Of a stretch of 64,000 nucleotides of DNA, positions 34,685 through 42,893 are shown piece after piece (position 1 is the first letter of the stretch; every line of letters begins with the position of its first letter). Both the position numbers and the translations under genes were made by a program. Source of the stretch: Bacillus_AB infantis_C (GTDB lineage: Bacteria > Bacillota > Bacilli > Bacillales > Cytobacillaceae). Below the pieces are notes generated by a model that worked only from the letters and a program-made list of their open reading frames with translations, did no database searches and was not told where the DNA came from. Location: positions 434,001-498,000 of the forward strand of contig NZ_JBNILH010000003.1 of assembly GCF_050107595.1 (NCBI RefSeq), written 5' to 3'.

Positions 34685-34734
34685 AGACACATTAAATACC
34701 CCTGAATCCTGAATTCAAGGCATTTAATGTGTCT
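34685..34734 (-). terminator. Leader terminator before the hydrolase gene, possible GlpP target
   Basis: AGACACATTAAAT (34685-34697) and ATTTAATGTGTCT (34722-34734) are perfect 13-bp arms, with TTTTTTG following on the minus strand. It lies between the promoter at 34768-34796 and the hydrolase start. The 5' flank and first arm (GAGGAGACACATT) resemble the glpD leader (GAGAGACCACATC). Confidence 0.8.
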
Positions 34735-34767
34735 CCTCATCTCGTCACGGATTATTAACTTATCCCT

Positions 34768-34796
34768 AGTGTAAATTCTAATGAAAACGTTGTCAA
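34768..34796 (-). promoter_or_regulatory. Promoter of the hydrolase-glpK transcript
   Basis: TTGACA (34796-34791), exactly 17 bp, TACACT (34773-34768) on the minus strand, downstream of glpP. The cre site overlaps the -35 box. Confidence 0.75.
34782..34795. promoter_or_regulatory. cre site (CcpA operator) overlapping the -35 box
   Basis: TGAAAACGTTGTCA fits all fixed positions of TGNAANCGNWNNCA. Overlap with the -35 box implies repression by CcpA in glucose, as for other glycerol genes. Confidence 0.82.
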
Positions 34797-34852
34797 CATA
34801 ATTCGACAATTTTCTGAACAGTGGTCCATTTTAAAATAAGAAAAAGTCCCTG

Positions 34853-35386
34853 TCACCATAAATCCCGATTGGAGGTGGTGACGGCAGAAGCACCATTATT
34901 CAATGCGCTTTGAATATCCTCTTCGGTACGGATGAGGCCCCCTGCGATCAGCGGAATATCTGTTTTCTCATGGATTTCTTCCATGATGCCCGGGATGATG
35001 CCGGGCAGGACCTCGATATAATCCGGTTTGACTTTCCGGCTGATCCTGACATTATGCTCCAGCACATGACTATCCAGGGCAAACAGTCTTTGAATCGCAA
35101 CCACATGATGCTTTTTCGCCAAGGAAATGACATTAACTCTGGTAGAGACGATGCCATCCACCTTCACATTATTGATCAGATATTCAATCCCATACTCGTC
35201 CACCTTCAGCCCCTGAACGAGATCCGCATGCACAAATACCTTCTTCCCGCTCTGCTTCGCATACCTGACCACACTTTCAATCTGCGACAGGCGTGTCTCC
35301 AGAAGAATAATATGCTCATGTTCTCTCTTCAATACATGCTCAAAATCCTTCATATTCCGGATAGCCGGGATTATGCCAGTAAACAA
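34853..35386 (-). CDS. glpP: Glycerol uptake operon antiterminator
   Basis: A 177-residue TIM-barrel-like RNA-binding protein. It shows GIIPAIRNMKDFEHVL, HADLVQGLKVDEYGIEYL, GIVSTRVNVI, AIQRLFALDS, PDYIEVLPGIIP and GGLIRTEEDIQSALNNGASAVTTSN, matching B. subtilis GlpP throughout. With glycerol 3-phosphate it prevents termination in glp leaders. The start is a TTG at 35386 with GGATGTGATC upstream (one mismatch to the full anti-SD complement); no in-frame ATG gives the conserved N-terminus. Confidence 0.93.
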   Translation of the reverse strand: MFTGIIPAIRNMKDFEHVLKREHEHIILLETRLSQIESVVRYAKQSGKKVFVHADLVQGLKVDEYGIEYLINNVKVDGIVSTRVNVISLAKKHHVVAIQRLFALDSHVLEHNVRISRKVKPDYIEVLPGIIPGIMEEIHEKTDIPLIAGGLIRTEEDIQSALNNGASAVTTSNRDLW

Positions 35387-35461
35387 ATGATCACATCCAG
35401 TTTGTGTTAGTAGAAGTCTGTTAGGTACATTCTGCGGGTTTGAGCAGGATTTAGCAATAGC

Positions 35462-36169
35462 CTAACACCTGACATATCTCCTCTTAAAACCAAGGCGGCC
35501 TCTATCCGCTTCTTTCTGCAGATTTTCGTATGGATTCAGCAGACTTGGCTTTTTCTTTTCCCGCCTCATCTCTACCGCACCAACTTCCCGGGCGGTCGCG
35601 AGCGCCTTTTCATGCAGAGGCAAATAGGAAAGCCCGACAGTGTAAATAAAGTTGCTCATAGAAGATTTCGTTCTTTCCGGCGCGTCATGGATCGACTTTT
35701 TCACAAAATCAAGCATTCCGGCGACCTTTTCTTCCTCAAATTCATGGTCCTTCCGATTCCCGAGCAGCCAGCAGTAGCAGCTCCAGCCTGCCGACATCTT
35801 CAGCTCGTCACCGCTGGCAATCCATTTATCCGCAACCTCCTGGGCAATATCCGATTCTGATAAAGTGACGGCAACCACATAGTCTGAAAGCATATAAAAA
35901 TATGCATCCTCAATCCAGCGCTCATAATCGGCTTCTGTCATTCCATTCGGATCTGCAATGATGCCGGCAAAATACATGGCATCATAATTGCCTGTCGCAT
36001 AGAGCTGCTCAGCTAAGCTCTGATCGATCTTTATTTTCTTCGCCATCGGCTTCATGGCCCCAGTCGCAACGCCAAAGAGAGGCTCATGGGCGCCATTGGA
36101 CAGGTATATTTTCTTTGTCCGTTCCTTGCCGAGGGCTTCAAGCTCCTGCATGACTGTTTTGAAATCCAT
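35462..36169 (-). CDS. AlkD-like DNA alkylation repair protein (HEAT repeats)
   Basis: A 235-residue all-helical protein starting MDFKTVMQELEALGKERTKKIYLSNGA. It has DPNGMTEADYERWIEDAYFYMLSDYVV and AGWSCYCWLLGNRK, fitting the DNA_alkylation HEAT-repeat family (AlkC/AlkD-like 3-methyladenine glycosylases). The AlkD catalytic Asp and Trp cannot be assigned surely, so activity is uncertain. The ATG at 36169 lies 11 bases from GGAAGG; TTG at 36172 and GTG at 36178 are also possible. It stands alone upstream of glpP. Confidence 0.75.
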   Translation of the reverse strand: MDFKTVMQELEALGKERTKKIYLSNGAHEPLFGVATGAMKPMAKKIKIDQSLAEQLYATGNYDAMYFAGIIADPNGMTEADYERWIEDAYFYMLSDYVVAVTLSESDIAQEVADKWIASGDELKMSAGWSCYCWLLGNRKDHEFEEEKVAGMLDFVKKSIHDAPERTKSSMSNFIYTVGLSYLPLHEKALATAREVGAVEMRREKKKPSLLNPYENLQKEADRGRLGFKRRYVRC

Positions 36170-36350
36170 CAATCGCACGTCCTTCCACTACATTTTCATC
36201 TATATAGTCTCATTCTATCATCCAATACATCAATTTATCCGGCCGATTCCTGCACAATTATTCATAAAAATAGGCTGCAATGAGAATTGCCGCTGATTTT
36301 TTCCTCTATCCCTAACTCAGCACGGAACATTAACAAAGCCTAAGATAAAC

Positions 36351-36392
36351 AAAAAAAAACAGACGAGTGAACTGGTCTTCTCCCGTCTGTTT
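36351..36392 (-). terminator. Terminator of the secreted-protein gene at 36403
   Basis: AAACAGACG and CGTCTGTTT are the outer arms, with nine T after them on the minus strand. It is ten bases past the stop. Confidence 0.87.
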
Positions 36393-36402
36393 CTATTTTA
36401 AT

Positions 36403-37248
36403 TCAGTCTATATTGATGATTTGATCATTGATGATGATGCTCTTAATCGAAGATTTGTTTAAAAATACACGGTTACCTTCCGGATCGAGGCTATACTGCC
36501 ATTTGAATCCAATGTCCGTTGTACTTGTTGAACCTATACTTAATTCAATGATTCTATCATCACTTGTCATTACCATAACCTTAGGACTGATTGTTGGTAA
36601 GTATTCTGTCTGTCCATCTTTCCGGCTTCCTTCAATCCCCAGTCCAACGGCCGAAACATACAGTGTTTGCAGTTCCACTTCTTCATTTTGCTGCTTGAGG
36701 GTTAAATCTACATCAATCTTATCCGAACGGTCATGTGCTGTAAATTTGTTTTTAAAAGGCCCATCAGCAATGACCTCTCCTGTATTACCGTTCACTATAT
36801 CATCAGCTTTAATTCTTATGCTTTTGCCTTCCAGGCTGCTTGATGTATCTACATCAAACACTGCAATCATCTTCTTGCGGTCTTCTGTCAATTTTTGCTC
36901 AACCATATAGCTTGCCCCATGGCGTACATCCAGCTCCAGATTTGAAATGGCAGCTCCCTCAGGGAAATCAGTTCCATCTACATTCTCAAAGGATACAATA
37001 ATAAGCGAGCTTTTTCCTCCGCTCAAACTTTCTTCTATCCTCATTTTTATCCCGGATTTCACAACCATTTGATTCTCCGTATCTTTCACAAAGCTATTTG
37101 TTCCCCCTCCAAAAAACTCGCTGAAATAACCTTTCTCCTGGGATGCAGCCACTGTTGTTGAAGTACCGATCACTAGTATAGCAGCACCAGCCATGATCCT
37201 TTTTCCCATGTCACTGAAAACCTTCCTGCCTGTTTTGTTTTTGCCCAT
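36403..37248 (-). CDS. Secreted or anchored protein of unknown function
   Basis: A 281-residue protein. An N-terminal basic stretch is followed by one hydrophobic segment (IMAGAAILVIGTSTTVAASQ, about 20-40), then a beta-rich extracytoplasmic part. It resembles the outer half of DUF4179-type anti-sigma proteins (FSEFFGGGTNSFVKDTENQMVV is like the linker there), but no sigma factor gene is adjacent and no anti-sigma domain is visible. The ATG at 37248 is ten bases from AAGGGA; an ATG at 37272 is possible but has no site. I do not know its role. Confidence 0.6.
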   Translation of the reverse strand: MGKNKTGRKVFSDMGKRIMAGAAILVIGTSTTVAASQEKGYFSEFFGGGTNSFVKDTENQMVVKSGIKMRIEESLSGGKSSLIIVSFENVDGTDFPEGAAISNLELDVRHGASYMVEQKLTEDRKKMIAVFDVDTSSSLEGKSIRIKADDIVNGNTGEVIADGPFKNKFTAHDRSDKIDVDLTLKQQNEEVELQTLYVSAVGLGIEGSRKDGQTEYLPTISPKVMVMTSDDRIIELSIGSTSTTDIGFKWQYSLDPEGNRVFLNKSSIKSIIINDQIINID

Positions 37249-37465
37249 TTTTTCATCATCCCTTCTGCTCATATCGTTTTTCGCAAGCAATCTTTTGCTT
37301 ACGAGTCGATTATATCCGGGAGAATTAAAGAAATTTCTAAGAAAGAGATAAGATTATTCTAAGTTACATTCCTGCCTATCATATTGTTAGTGACTTTAGA
37401 AATTTGGGGCTTATTTGTATAAAACAATGTTTCTCAGGTATCAGGCACAGCTTATATACAAAAAA

Positions 37466-37506
37466 GAGGCATTCCATCCAGCCGCTTATTGGCTGTTGAA
37501 TGCCCC
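37466..37506 (-). terminator. Terminator downstream of the DUF2294 gene
   Basis: GAATGCC and GGCATTC outer arms with an inner CAGCC/GGCTG pair, followed on the minus strand by TCTTTTTTG. The 150 bp between it and the DUF2294 stop, and the stretch 37249-37465, show no further gene. Confidence 0.75.
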
Positions 37507-37659
37507 TTATGTATGAGTGGTAAAGTTATTATGGCTAAAACCTCATTTACTAAAGAGATAGTGGTTCACAATTAACAAAGAAGCGATCAGACACACGCAG
37601 GGCTTCTGCTTGCTTGCGTTTCAGCCCAGTTTCCGATCTGAGGCCAGGCACACCTGAAG

Positions 37660-38016
37660 CTATTTCCCCTCAATCGGCCGGTCAAACACAAATACTGTCA
37701 TGGCGATATCTTCTTTAATGTTGATATCGGAAAACAGCCTGATCACTCTGGCGTCCATCAGGTTTTCAAATTTCAGTTGGACTTCCGGCTTTTTGTAGAT
37801 TTCTTTTACAAATCTTGTTCTCGTTTCATGGACCATATCTTCCCCTTGTGCCGAAGTGATCATGAACTTCTCCACATTGGTCAGATTGCCTCTCATTTCA
37901 CTGACAGCCCAGGAACCAATGAACTTGGTGGTAATTTCTTTAGGTCCATTTCCAACGTATTCTTTTCGGATTTCACGGACAAGCATACTGAATTGATGTT
38001 CCAGATTCTTTGCCAC
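37660..38016 (-). CDS. DUF2294 / MpsC-like protein
   Basis: A 118-residue protein with the DUF2294 pattern KEYVGNGPKEITTKFIGSWAVSEMRGNLTNVEKFM and TRTRFVKEIYKKPEVQ. The family (PF10057) includes MpsC of the Staphylococcus aureus membrane-potential-generating system MpsABC. No mpsA or mpsB gene is nearby. Instead it follows the formate dehydrogenase operon, with a terminator at 38065-38090 between. The start is a GTG with AGGAGGGG upstream. Its exact function here is unknown. Confidence 0.8.
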   Translation of the reverse strand: MAKNLEHQFSMLVREIRKEYVGNGPKEITTKFIGSWAVSEMRGNLTNVEKFMITSAQGEDMVHETRTRFVKEIYKKPEVQLKFENLMDARVIRLFSDINIKEDIAMTVFVFDRPIEGK

Positions 38017-38064
38017 GATCTGCCCCTCCTATTGATACACATTAGTTTGTTATAAAAAAGGAAA

Positions 38065-38090
38065 CCCATTCACTTTTTAAAATGAATGGG
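38065..38090 (-). terminator. Terminator after yrhD
   Basis: CCCATTCA and TGAATGGG pair around a ten-base loop, with TTTCCTTTTTT following on the minus strand. Confidence 0.75.
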
Positions 38091-38103
38091 CCAGGATTCA
38101 GGC

Positions 38104-38583
38104 TTATTCTTTTAAGCCTTCCCCCATACCTTTTAATAAATTGAATCCAAATCCGAGCACACGGTTGATGTCAGGATCTTTTAAGGCCTTCATTAAGTCG
38201 AGAACCCCAATTTTACTATCCTCTTTTAATCCCTGCTCAGCCTTTTTCATTCCTGCCATCAGGCTTTTTGATAGCTTGGCAGTTGTCTCTGGATTGAGCT
38301 GGGTAAGGATACCCCCTGCTGCCATCGCGTTATTGATCATGTTTGTGACAGGCTCTCGTGTCAGCTGGCCGATTGCTGCATGTGCAGCCTTCTCTTTTGC
38401 TTTCAGAAGGCTTCCGGCAGCATCCAGTATCCCGCTGTCGTGCAATTCCTGCAGGAGAGCCAATGTCTCAAGCAGTGAATCTTTATTTTCAACAATCCCG
38501 GAGAGAAGATTCTCCAGGGATTGCTGCTTCAGTTGTTCTTCTGTCAGTTCTGTCTTTTGAATGATGCTAATCGGTTTTGCCAT
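38104..38583 (-). CDS. yrhD: DUF1641 protein, YrhD-like
   Basis: A 159-residue helical protein of the DUF1641 family: LLSGIVENKDSLLETLALLQELHDSGILDAAGSLLKAKEKAA, and the C-terminal VLDLMKALKDPDINRVLGFGFNLLKGMGE. In B. subtilis the same protein (YrhD) is encoded beside formate dehydrogenase YrhE. Its ATG shares one base with the dehydrogenase stop (TGATG), so the two are translationally coupled. It may help assembly or membrane linkage of the enzyme; this is not shown. Confidence 0.85.
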   Translation of the reverse strand: MAKPISIIQKTELTEEQLKQQSLENLLSGIVENKDSLLETLALLQELHDSGILDAAGSLLKAKEKAAHAAIGQLTREPVTNMINNAMAAGGILTQLNPETTAKLSKSLMAGMKKAEQGLKEDSKIGVLDLMKALKDPDINRVLGFGFNLLKGMGEGLKE

Positions 38584-41555
38584 CAGGCATTCCTCCTGTC
38601 ATAGGTACCAGGATTGACATGTTCATTGACAGTGCTAAGCGGTACATAGTCACCGCGTTCCCACTTGCGGTAGATTTCAAGCCCCATTTGCGGTGTACGT
38701 GTCGCATAGCGGGGATTGTACTTCGGAAGTGGATTCTCTCCATTAAGCTGGAGGATCTCCATCCGCACCTTCACTTGCTTGTAGGCAGGTGTATGTGTCA
38801 CAACGTCAACCGCACCGCCGGTCAGGAGGTTGACCGCACTTTCATGGCTTGAGGAGTGCATTGGCACATAGACCGTTTTTCCAACAACGCGATCGGTTAC
38901 AAGGACCGGCAGCTTGATCGCACCATAAAGCGAAATCAGGCGTACAATCGAGCCTTCCTCTACACCGCGTTCTTTGGCAAGTTCCGGCGATACCTCAACG
39001 AACACTTTAGGGAATTTATAGTTCAGTCCCTCTGATTTATGAGTCATATTTCCTTCATGGAAATGTTCGAGCAGTCGTCCATTATCCAGTGATAGATCGA
39101 ATTCATCCGGGAAAACCATTGGCGGTACATAATCGAACAATCCAAAGCGTGCCTTTTTATCAGGGAAGTTAAAGCCGTCCTGGAAAAGAAGCGGTGTGTT
39201 CGATCCATCCTGAGATCCCCAATGGAAGCTGTTCCAGCCTTCAAGAACATCATAGCTGCACTGGCTGAAGAATGGAGTCAGACTTGCCATTTCGTCAAAA
39301 ATCTCTCTTGGGTGAGAGTAGTTCCAGTCATAGCCCATCTTTTTAGCGAGCTGAGTAAGGATCCACCAGTCCGGTTTACTGCCGCCCATAGGCTCTAATG
39401 CCTTGTATAGACGCTGAACACGGCGTTCAGTATTAGTAAATGTTCCATCTTTTTCAAGAGAAGGAGCACCCGGCAGAATCACATCAGCGAATTGGGCTGT
39501 TGTAGTCAGGAAGATTTCCTGCACCACAAGGAAGTCCAGCTTGGCAAGCATTGCCTGTGTATGGTTAGAGTCAGCATCAACCCATGCCATATCTTCACCA
39601 GCAACAAACATTGCCTTCAGATTGCCTTTGTCCACTTCACCGAGCATTTCAATATTATCAAGCCCTGGGTTTTCAGGCAGTTCTACACCCCAAGCTTTCT
39701 CAAATTTTTCACGGATCTCTTTATTTGTCACAGACTGATAGCCAGGGAAGATATTAGGCATCGTACCCATATCGGCAGCACCCTGAACATTATTATGTCC
39801 GCGCAGCGGGTAAGCGCCTGCGTTCGGACGCATCATGTTTCCAGTTGCAAGAAGCAGGTTCGCAATGGCAACTGAAGTGTGGGAGCCGGCGATATTCTGT
39901 GTAACACCCATCCCCCAGCAGACGACTGTTCCATCTGCGTCACGGATCATTTCAGCCATTTCTTTTAATGTTGCAACAGAAATGCCTGTAATGCTTTCAG
40001 CTTCTTCTAGCGTATAAGACTCGATCATGCTCAGGAACTCATCATAGTGGTTCACATGTTCTGTGATGAATTTCGCATCATGCCAGCCCTGGTCAATCAT
40101 ATACTTTGTGACTGCGGAAAGCCATACATAGTCAGTACCTTGCTTTGGACGTACAAACAAGTCGGCACGGTCACCCATTTCATGCCTGCGCACATCGACG
40201 GTGATCAATTTCTGGCCGTGAAGCTTCTGCGCACGCTTGATGCGTGTCGCAAGGACTGGATGTCCTTCTGCCGGAGCACAGCCTACTAAGATGACAAGCC
40301 CTGCACCTGCGATATCCTGGATCGTTCCAGAGTCGCCGCCGATTCCTCCTGTTTGCTGCAGTCCCCATGATGCAGGAGACTGGCAGTAGCGTGAGCAGTT
40401 GTCGACATTATGTGTGCCGAACACCTGGCGGGCCATCTTCTGGATAAGATAGTTTTCTTCATTCGTGATCTTAGAGGAAGAAATGAAACCTAATGCATCG
40501 CTTCCGTAAGTATCTTTGATTTCTCCGAGGTTTTTGGCCACAACAGAAAGAGCTTCATCCCAGCTCGCTTCAACAAAGACATCGCCTTTACGAATCAATG
40601 GTGTAGTGATTCGTTCCTGGGAATTGACAAAGTCCCACCCGAATTTACCTTTCACACAAGTAGAAACACTATTGACCGGTGCATTCTCAGATGGTTCAAT
40701 TTTAAGGATTTCACGGTCTTTTGTCCAAACTTCAAATGAACAGCCGACACCGCAGAAAGTACAAACGGTTTTTGTTTTCTCGATTTTCGTTTCGCGCATG
40801 GCTGCTTCTACTTCTGAAACGGCCATGATTGTTTGATAATCCGGCTCAACGGCTTTAACAAGATCAATCATTGGTGTAAGCAGGTCATCAGACATGCTTG
40901 TCATGAAGCCGGCGTTTCCAAGCATTGATTTTTCCATCAATGCGTTACAAGGACAAACAGATACACATTGGCCGCAGGATACACAAGAGGATTCGTTGAT
41001 GCTTTTTCCTCCGTCCCATAATACGCGCGGCTGCCCTGTTTCCCAATCAATGGTCAGCGTTTCATTTACCTGAAGATCCTGGCAGGTTTCCACACAGCGG
41101 CCGCACAGAATACATTGGTCAGGGTCATAGCGGTAAAACGGGTGGGACGTATCGACTTCATAGCCCTTAGAGCGATGCGGACGCGTCTGGTGCTCAATCC
41201 CCATCATTTCTGCTGTATTATGTACACGGCAGTTGCCATTGTTGTTGTCACAAACAGTACAGTACAGAAGATGGTTTTCCAGAATGCGGTCCATTGCTTC
41301 TTCTTGGGCGCCTTTGGCAATTTCAGAAGATGTGGCAATGTCCATGCCGTCTTCCACAACTGTAGAACACGCACGCATCAGATTGCCATTCACTTCACAC
41401 ATACAAGTATCACAGCTCTGTACCGGTCCAAGAACCTCGGAATAGCATATATGCGGATGTTCGATTTCCTGCTGCATCAAATAATCTAAAATACGAGTTC
41501 CTTCTTCAACCTGGTGTGCTGTTCCGTTAATCAGAACACTCACTTTTTCCCCCAC
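38583..41555 (-). CDS. yrhE: Formate dehydrogenase alpha subunit, multi-cluster Mo-bisMGD enzyme
   Basis: A 990-residue enzyme oxidising formate to CO2. From the N-terminus: a 2Fe-2S domain (Cys 37, 48, 51, 63), a His/Cys cluster motif HLLYCTVCDNNNGNC (95-109), two 4Fe-4S motifs (CILCGRCVETC 148-158, CVSCGQCVSVC 191-201), and the Mo-enzyme 4Fe-4S motif CTFCGVGC (265-272). The residue that is selenocysteine in E. coli FdhF aligns with Cys 391 in NCSRYCQSPAS. The start is a GTG with AAGGGGG. The transporter gene is 24 bp upstream. Electron acceptor genes are not adjacent. Confidence 0.95.
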   Translation of the reverse strand: MGEKVSVLINGTAHQVEEGTRILDYLMQQEIEHPHICYSEVLGPVQSCDTCMCEVNGNLMRACSTVVEDGMDIATSSEIAKGAQEEAMDRILENHLLYCTVCDNNNGNCRVHNTAEMMGIEHQTRPHRSKGYEVDTSHPFYRYDPDQCILCGRCVETCQDLQVNETLTIDWETGQPRVLWDGGKSINESSCVSCGQCVSVCPCNALMEKSMLGNAGFMTSMSDDLLTPMIDLVKAVEPDYQTIMAVSEVEAAMRETKIEKTKTVCTFCGVGCSFEVWTKDREILKIEPSENAPVNSVSTCVKGKFGWDFVNSQERITTPLIRKGDVFVEASWDEALSVVAKNLGEIKDTYGSDALGFISSSKITNEENYLIQKMARQVFGTHNVDNCSRYCQSPASWGLQQTGGIGGDSGTIQDIAGAGLVILVGCAPAEGHPVLATRIKRAQKLHGQKLITVDVRRHEMGDRADLFVRPKQGTDYVWLSAVTKYMIDQGWHDAKFITEHVNHYDEFLSMIESYTLEEAESITGISVATLKEMAEMIRDADGTVVCWGMGVTQNIAGSHTSVAIANLLLATGNMMRPNAGAYPLRGHNNVQGAADMGTMPNIFPGYQSVTNKEIREKFEKAWGVELPENPGLDNIEMLGEVDKGNLKAMFVAGEDMAWVDADSNHTQAMLAKLDFLVVQEIFLTTTAQFADVILPGAPSLEKDGTFTNTERRVQRLYKALEPMGGSKPDWWILTQLAKKMGYDWNYSHPREIFDEMASLTPFFSQCSYDVLEGWNSFHWGSQDGSNTPLLFQDGFNFPDKKARFGLFDYVPPMVFPDEFDLSLDNGRLLEHFHEGNMTHKSEGLNYKFPKVFVEVSPELAKERGVEEGSIVRLISLYGAIKLPVLVTDRVVGKTVYVPMHSSSHESAVNLLTGGAVDVVTHTPAYKQVKVRMEILQLNGENPLPKYNPRYATRTPQMGLEIYRKWERGDYVPLSTVNEHVNPGTYDRRNA

Positions 41556-41579
41556 GGTAAAGCCCCCTTAGTAAAAAAC

Positions 41580-42389
41580 TTAGCTAGCCTTCTTAATCTT
41601 TGATGATTTTATTGATGATTGAAGAGCATCCCTATGAACGAGCCAATAGAACAAGGCCACGAAGACTCCTCCGCCAATGGCATTTCCAATTGCAACCGGA
41701 ACAAAGTTCCCTAAATAATCCATCCATGTAAAATGCCCTGCAAAGATAGCTGCAGGAATGATAAACATATTGGCCACAACGTGCTGGAAGCCGATGGCAA
41801 CAAACGCCATGATCGGGAACCAGATCGCAAGGATCTTACCGCCGATATCATCTGCCCCAAAAGCAAGCCAAATAGCCAAGCAAACAAGCCAGTTACAGCC
41901 AACAGCAGAAACAAGAGTCGGCCAGAATGCCTGATCTATTTTCGCTCCCGCAACAGCAACCGTTTTTTCCAGGAATACACCGGTTTCTGTCATTCCAACC
42001 ACATGCCCAAAGAAATAAGCAACAAAGATAGCCCCGATAAAATTACTTACTAAAACCAGCAGCCAATTCCTGCCCAGCTGTTTGAACGTCGCGCGCTTGG
42101 CCAGAATAGCCATCGGAAGTGCCATCATATTGCCTGTCAGCAATTCCCCTCCGGCAATAACGAGCAGCATCAGCCCTACCGGGAACACCGCTCCGCCAAT
42201 AAGCGAACTTAAAGTGCCCCACTCATGCGGCAAGCCGGCAACCACCCTTACGTATAATAAGAAGCCCAACGAAATAAAAGCTCCGCCTAAAAATCCTAAT
42301 AATAATGTGTGAGATGGCCGCATATTTGCCTTCTTCACACCAGCTTCAACCGCCTTTTCAGCGATCTGCTGCGGACTATGAAATGCCAT
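41580..42389 (-). CDS. yrhG: Formate/nitrite transporter family channel
   Basis: A 269-residue FocA/NirC-family protein with six membrane segments. Signatures: MRPSHTLLLGFLGGAFISLGF, GAVFPVGLMLLVIAGGELLTGNMM and NWLVCLAIWLAFGADD, then IPAAIFAGHFTWMDYLGNFVPVAIGNAIGGGVF. It exchanges formate across the membrane for the adjacent dehydrogenase. The ATG has GGGGGAAAG upstream. It is the first gene of the transporter-yrhE-yrhD operon and is preceded by a leader terminator at 42514-42567. Confidence 0.93.
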   Translation of the reverse strand: MAFHSPQQIAEKAVEAGVKKANMRPSHTLLLGFLGGAFISLGFLLYVRVVAGLPHEWGTLSSLIGGAVFPVGLMLLVIAGGELLTGNMMALPMAILAKRATFKQLGRNWLLVLVSNFIGAIFVAYFFGHVVGMTETGVFLEKTVAVAGAKIDQAFWPTLVSAVGCNWLVCLAIWLAFGADDIGGKILAIWFPIMAFVAIGFQHVVANMFIIPAAIFAGHFTWMDYLGNFVPVAIGNAIGGGVFVALFYWLVHRDALQSSIKSSKIKKAS

Positions 42390-42513
42390 ATTCTTTCCCC
42401 CAATGATGTTCTTTATGGTCCATGTATCATTCAGGCAATAAGGCTGTCTCTCAGGACCATCTCTCTAGAATCAGCCTGCCGTATTAGAGGCATAGGAGCA
42501 AGAACACAAAAAA

Positions 42514-42567
42514 AGCCCACTATAAAAAGGCCCCATGCTTTTGCATGTACCATTTTTACAGTGGGCT
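42514..42567 (-). terminator. Long leader hairpin with T-run before the formate operon
   Basis: AGCCCACT pairs with AGTGGGCT, then AAAAA/TTTTT, GG/CC and an inner CATGC-AAAA-GCATG hairpin. A run of seven T follows on the minus strand, about 120 bp before the transporter start. It lies downstream of a promoter at 42690-42718, so it either ends a small RNA of roughly 170 bases or attenuates the operon. Confidence 0.8.
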
Positions 42568-42689
42568 GAAAGCTTAGCATTATGTAATACCAGCAAACCT
42601 TCCCGCTTCATACGAAATGAAAGAACAGGATGTACAGTCAATGTTAATTAACTAACATCAATGAACGTTTCATCCTCTATAACTTTTTA

Positions 42690-42718
42690 ATTTTATCATA
42701 GATTCTTCGATTTGCGAA
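42690..42718 (-). promoter_or_regulatory. Candidate promoter of the formate operon leader
   Basis: TTCGCA (42718-42713), 17 bp, TAAAAT (42695-42690) on the minus strand. The AT-rich near-palindrome TGTTAATTAACTAACA lies downstream of it, around 42640-42656. Confidence 0.45.
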
Positions 42719-42804
42719 TAGTTCTTGAACTTTTTTACAGTGGATACAGGTGAAAAGGCCAGGGGCTGGACTGGACTCTTATATCTTGTCCAGCAATTTT
42801 CAAG

Positions 42805-42810
42805 TATAAT
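42805..42810 (+). promoter_or_regulatory. Candidate -10 box of the helicase gene
   Basis: A perfect TATAAT about 85 bp before the helicase start. No good -35 match is present, so the promoter is tentative. The rest of 42390-42893 carries no gene that I can support. Confidence 0.35.
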
Positions 42811-42893
42811 GAACCATATCTGATCATGCATACAATATTTCTTAAAGAGAATTCTATCCATATGACGAAAAAACAAAAAAACGGGGTTAAATA

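Noticed and set aside
42514..42567. Molybdenum-cofactor riboswitch before the formate operon
   Set aside because: The leader is short and shows none of the motif's conserved blocks that I can recall; only a terminator-like hairpin is clear.
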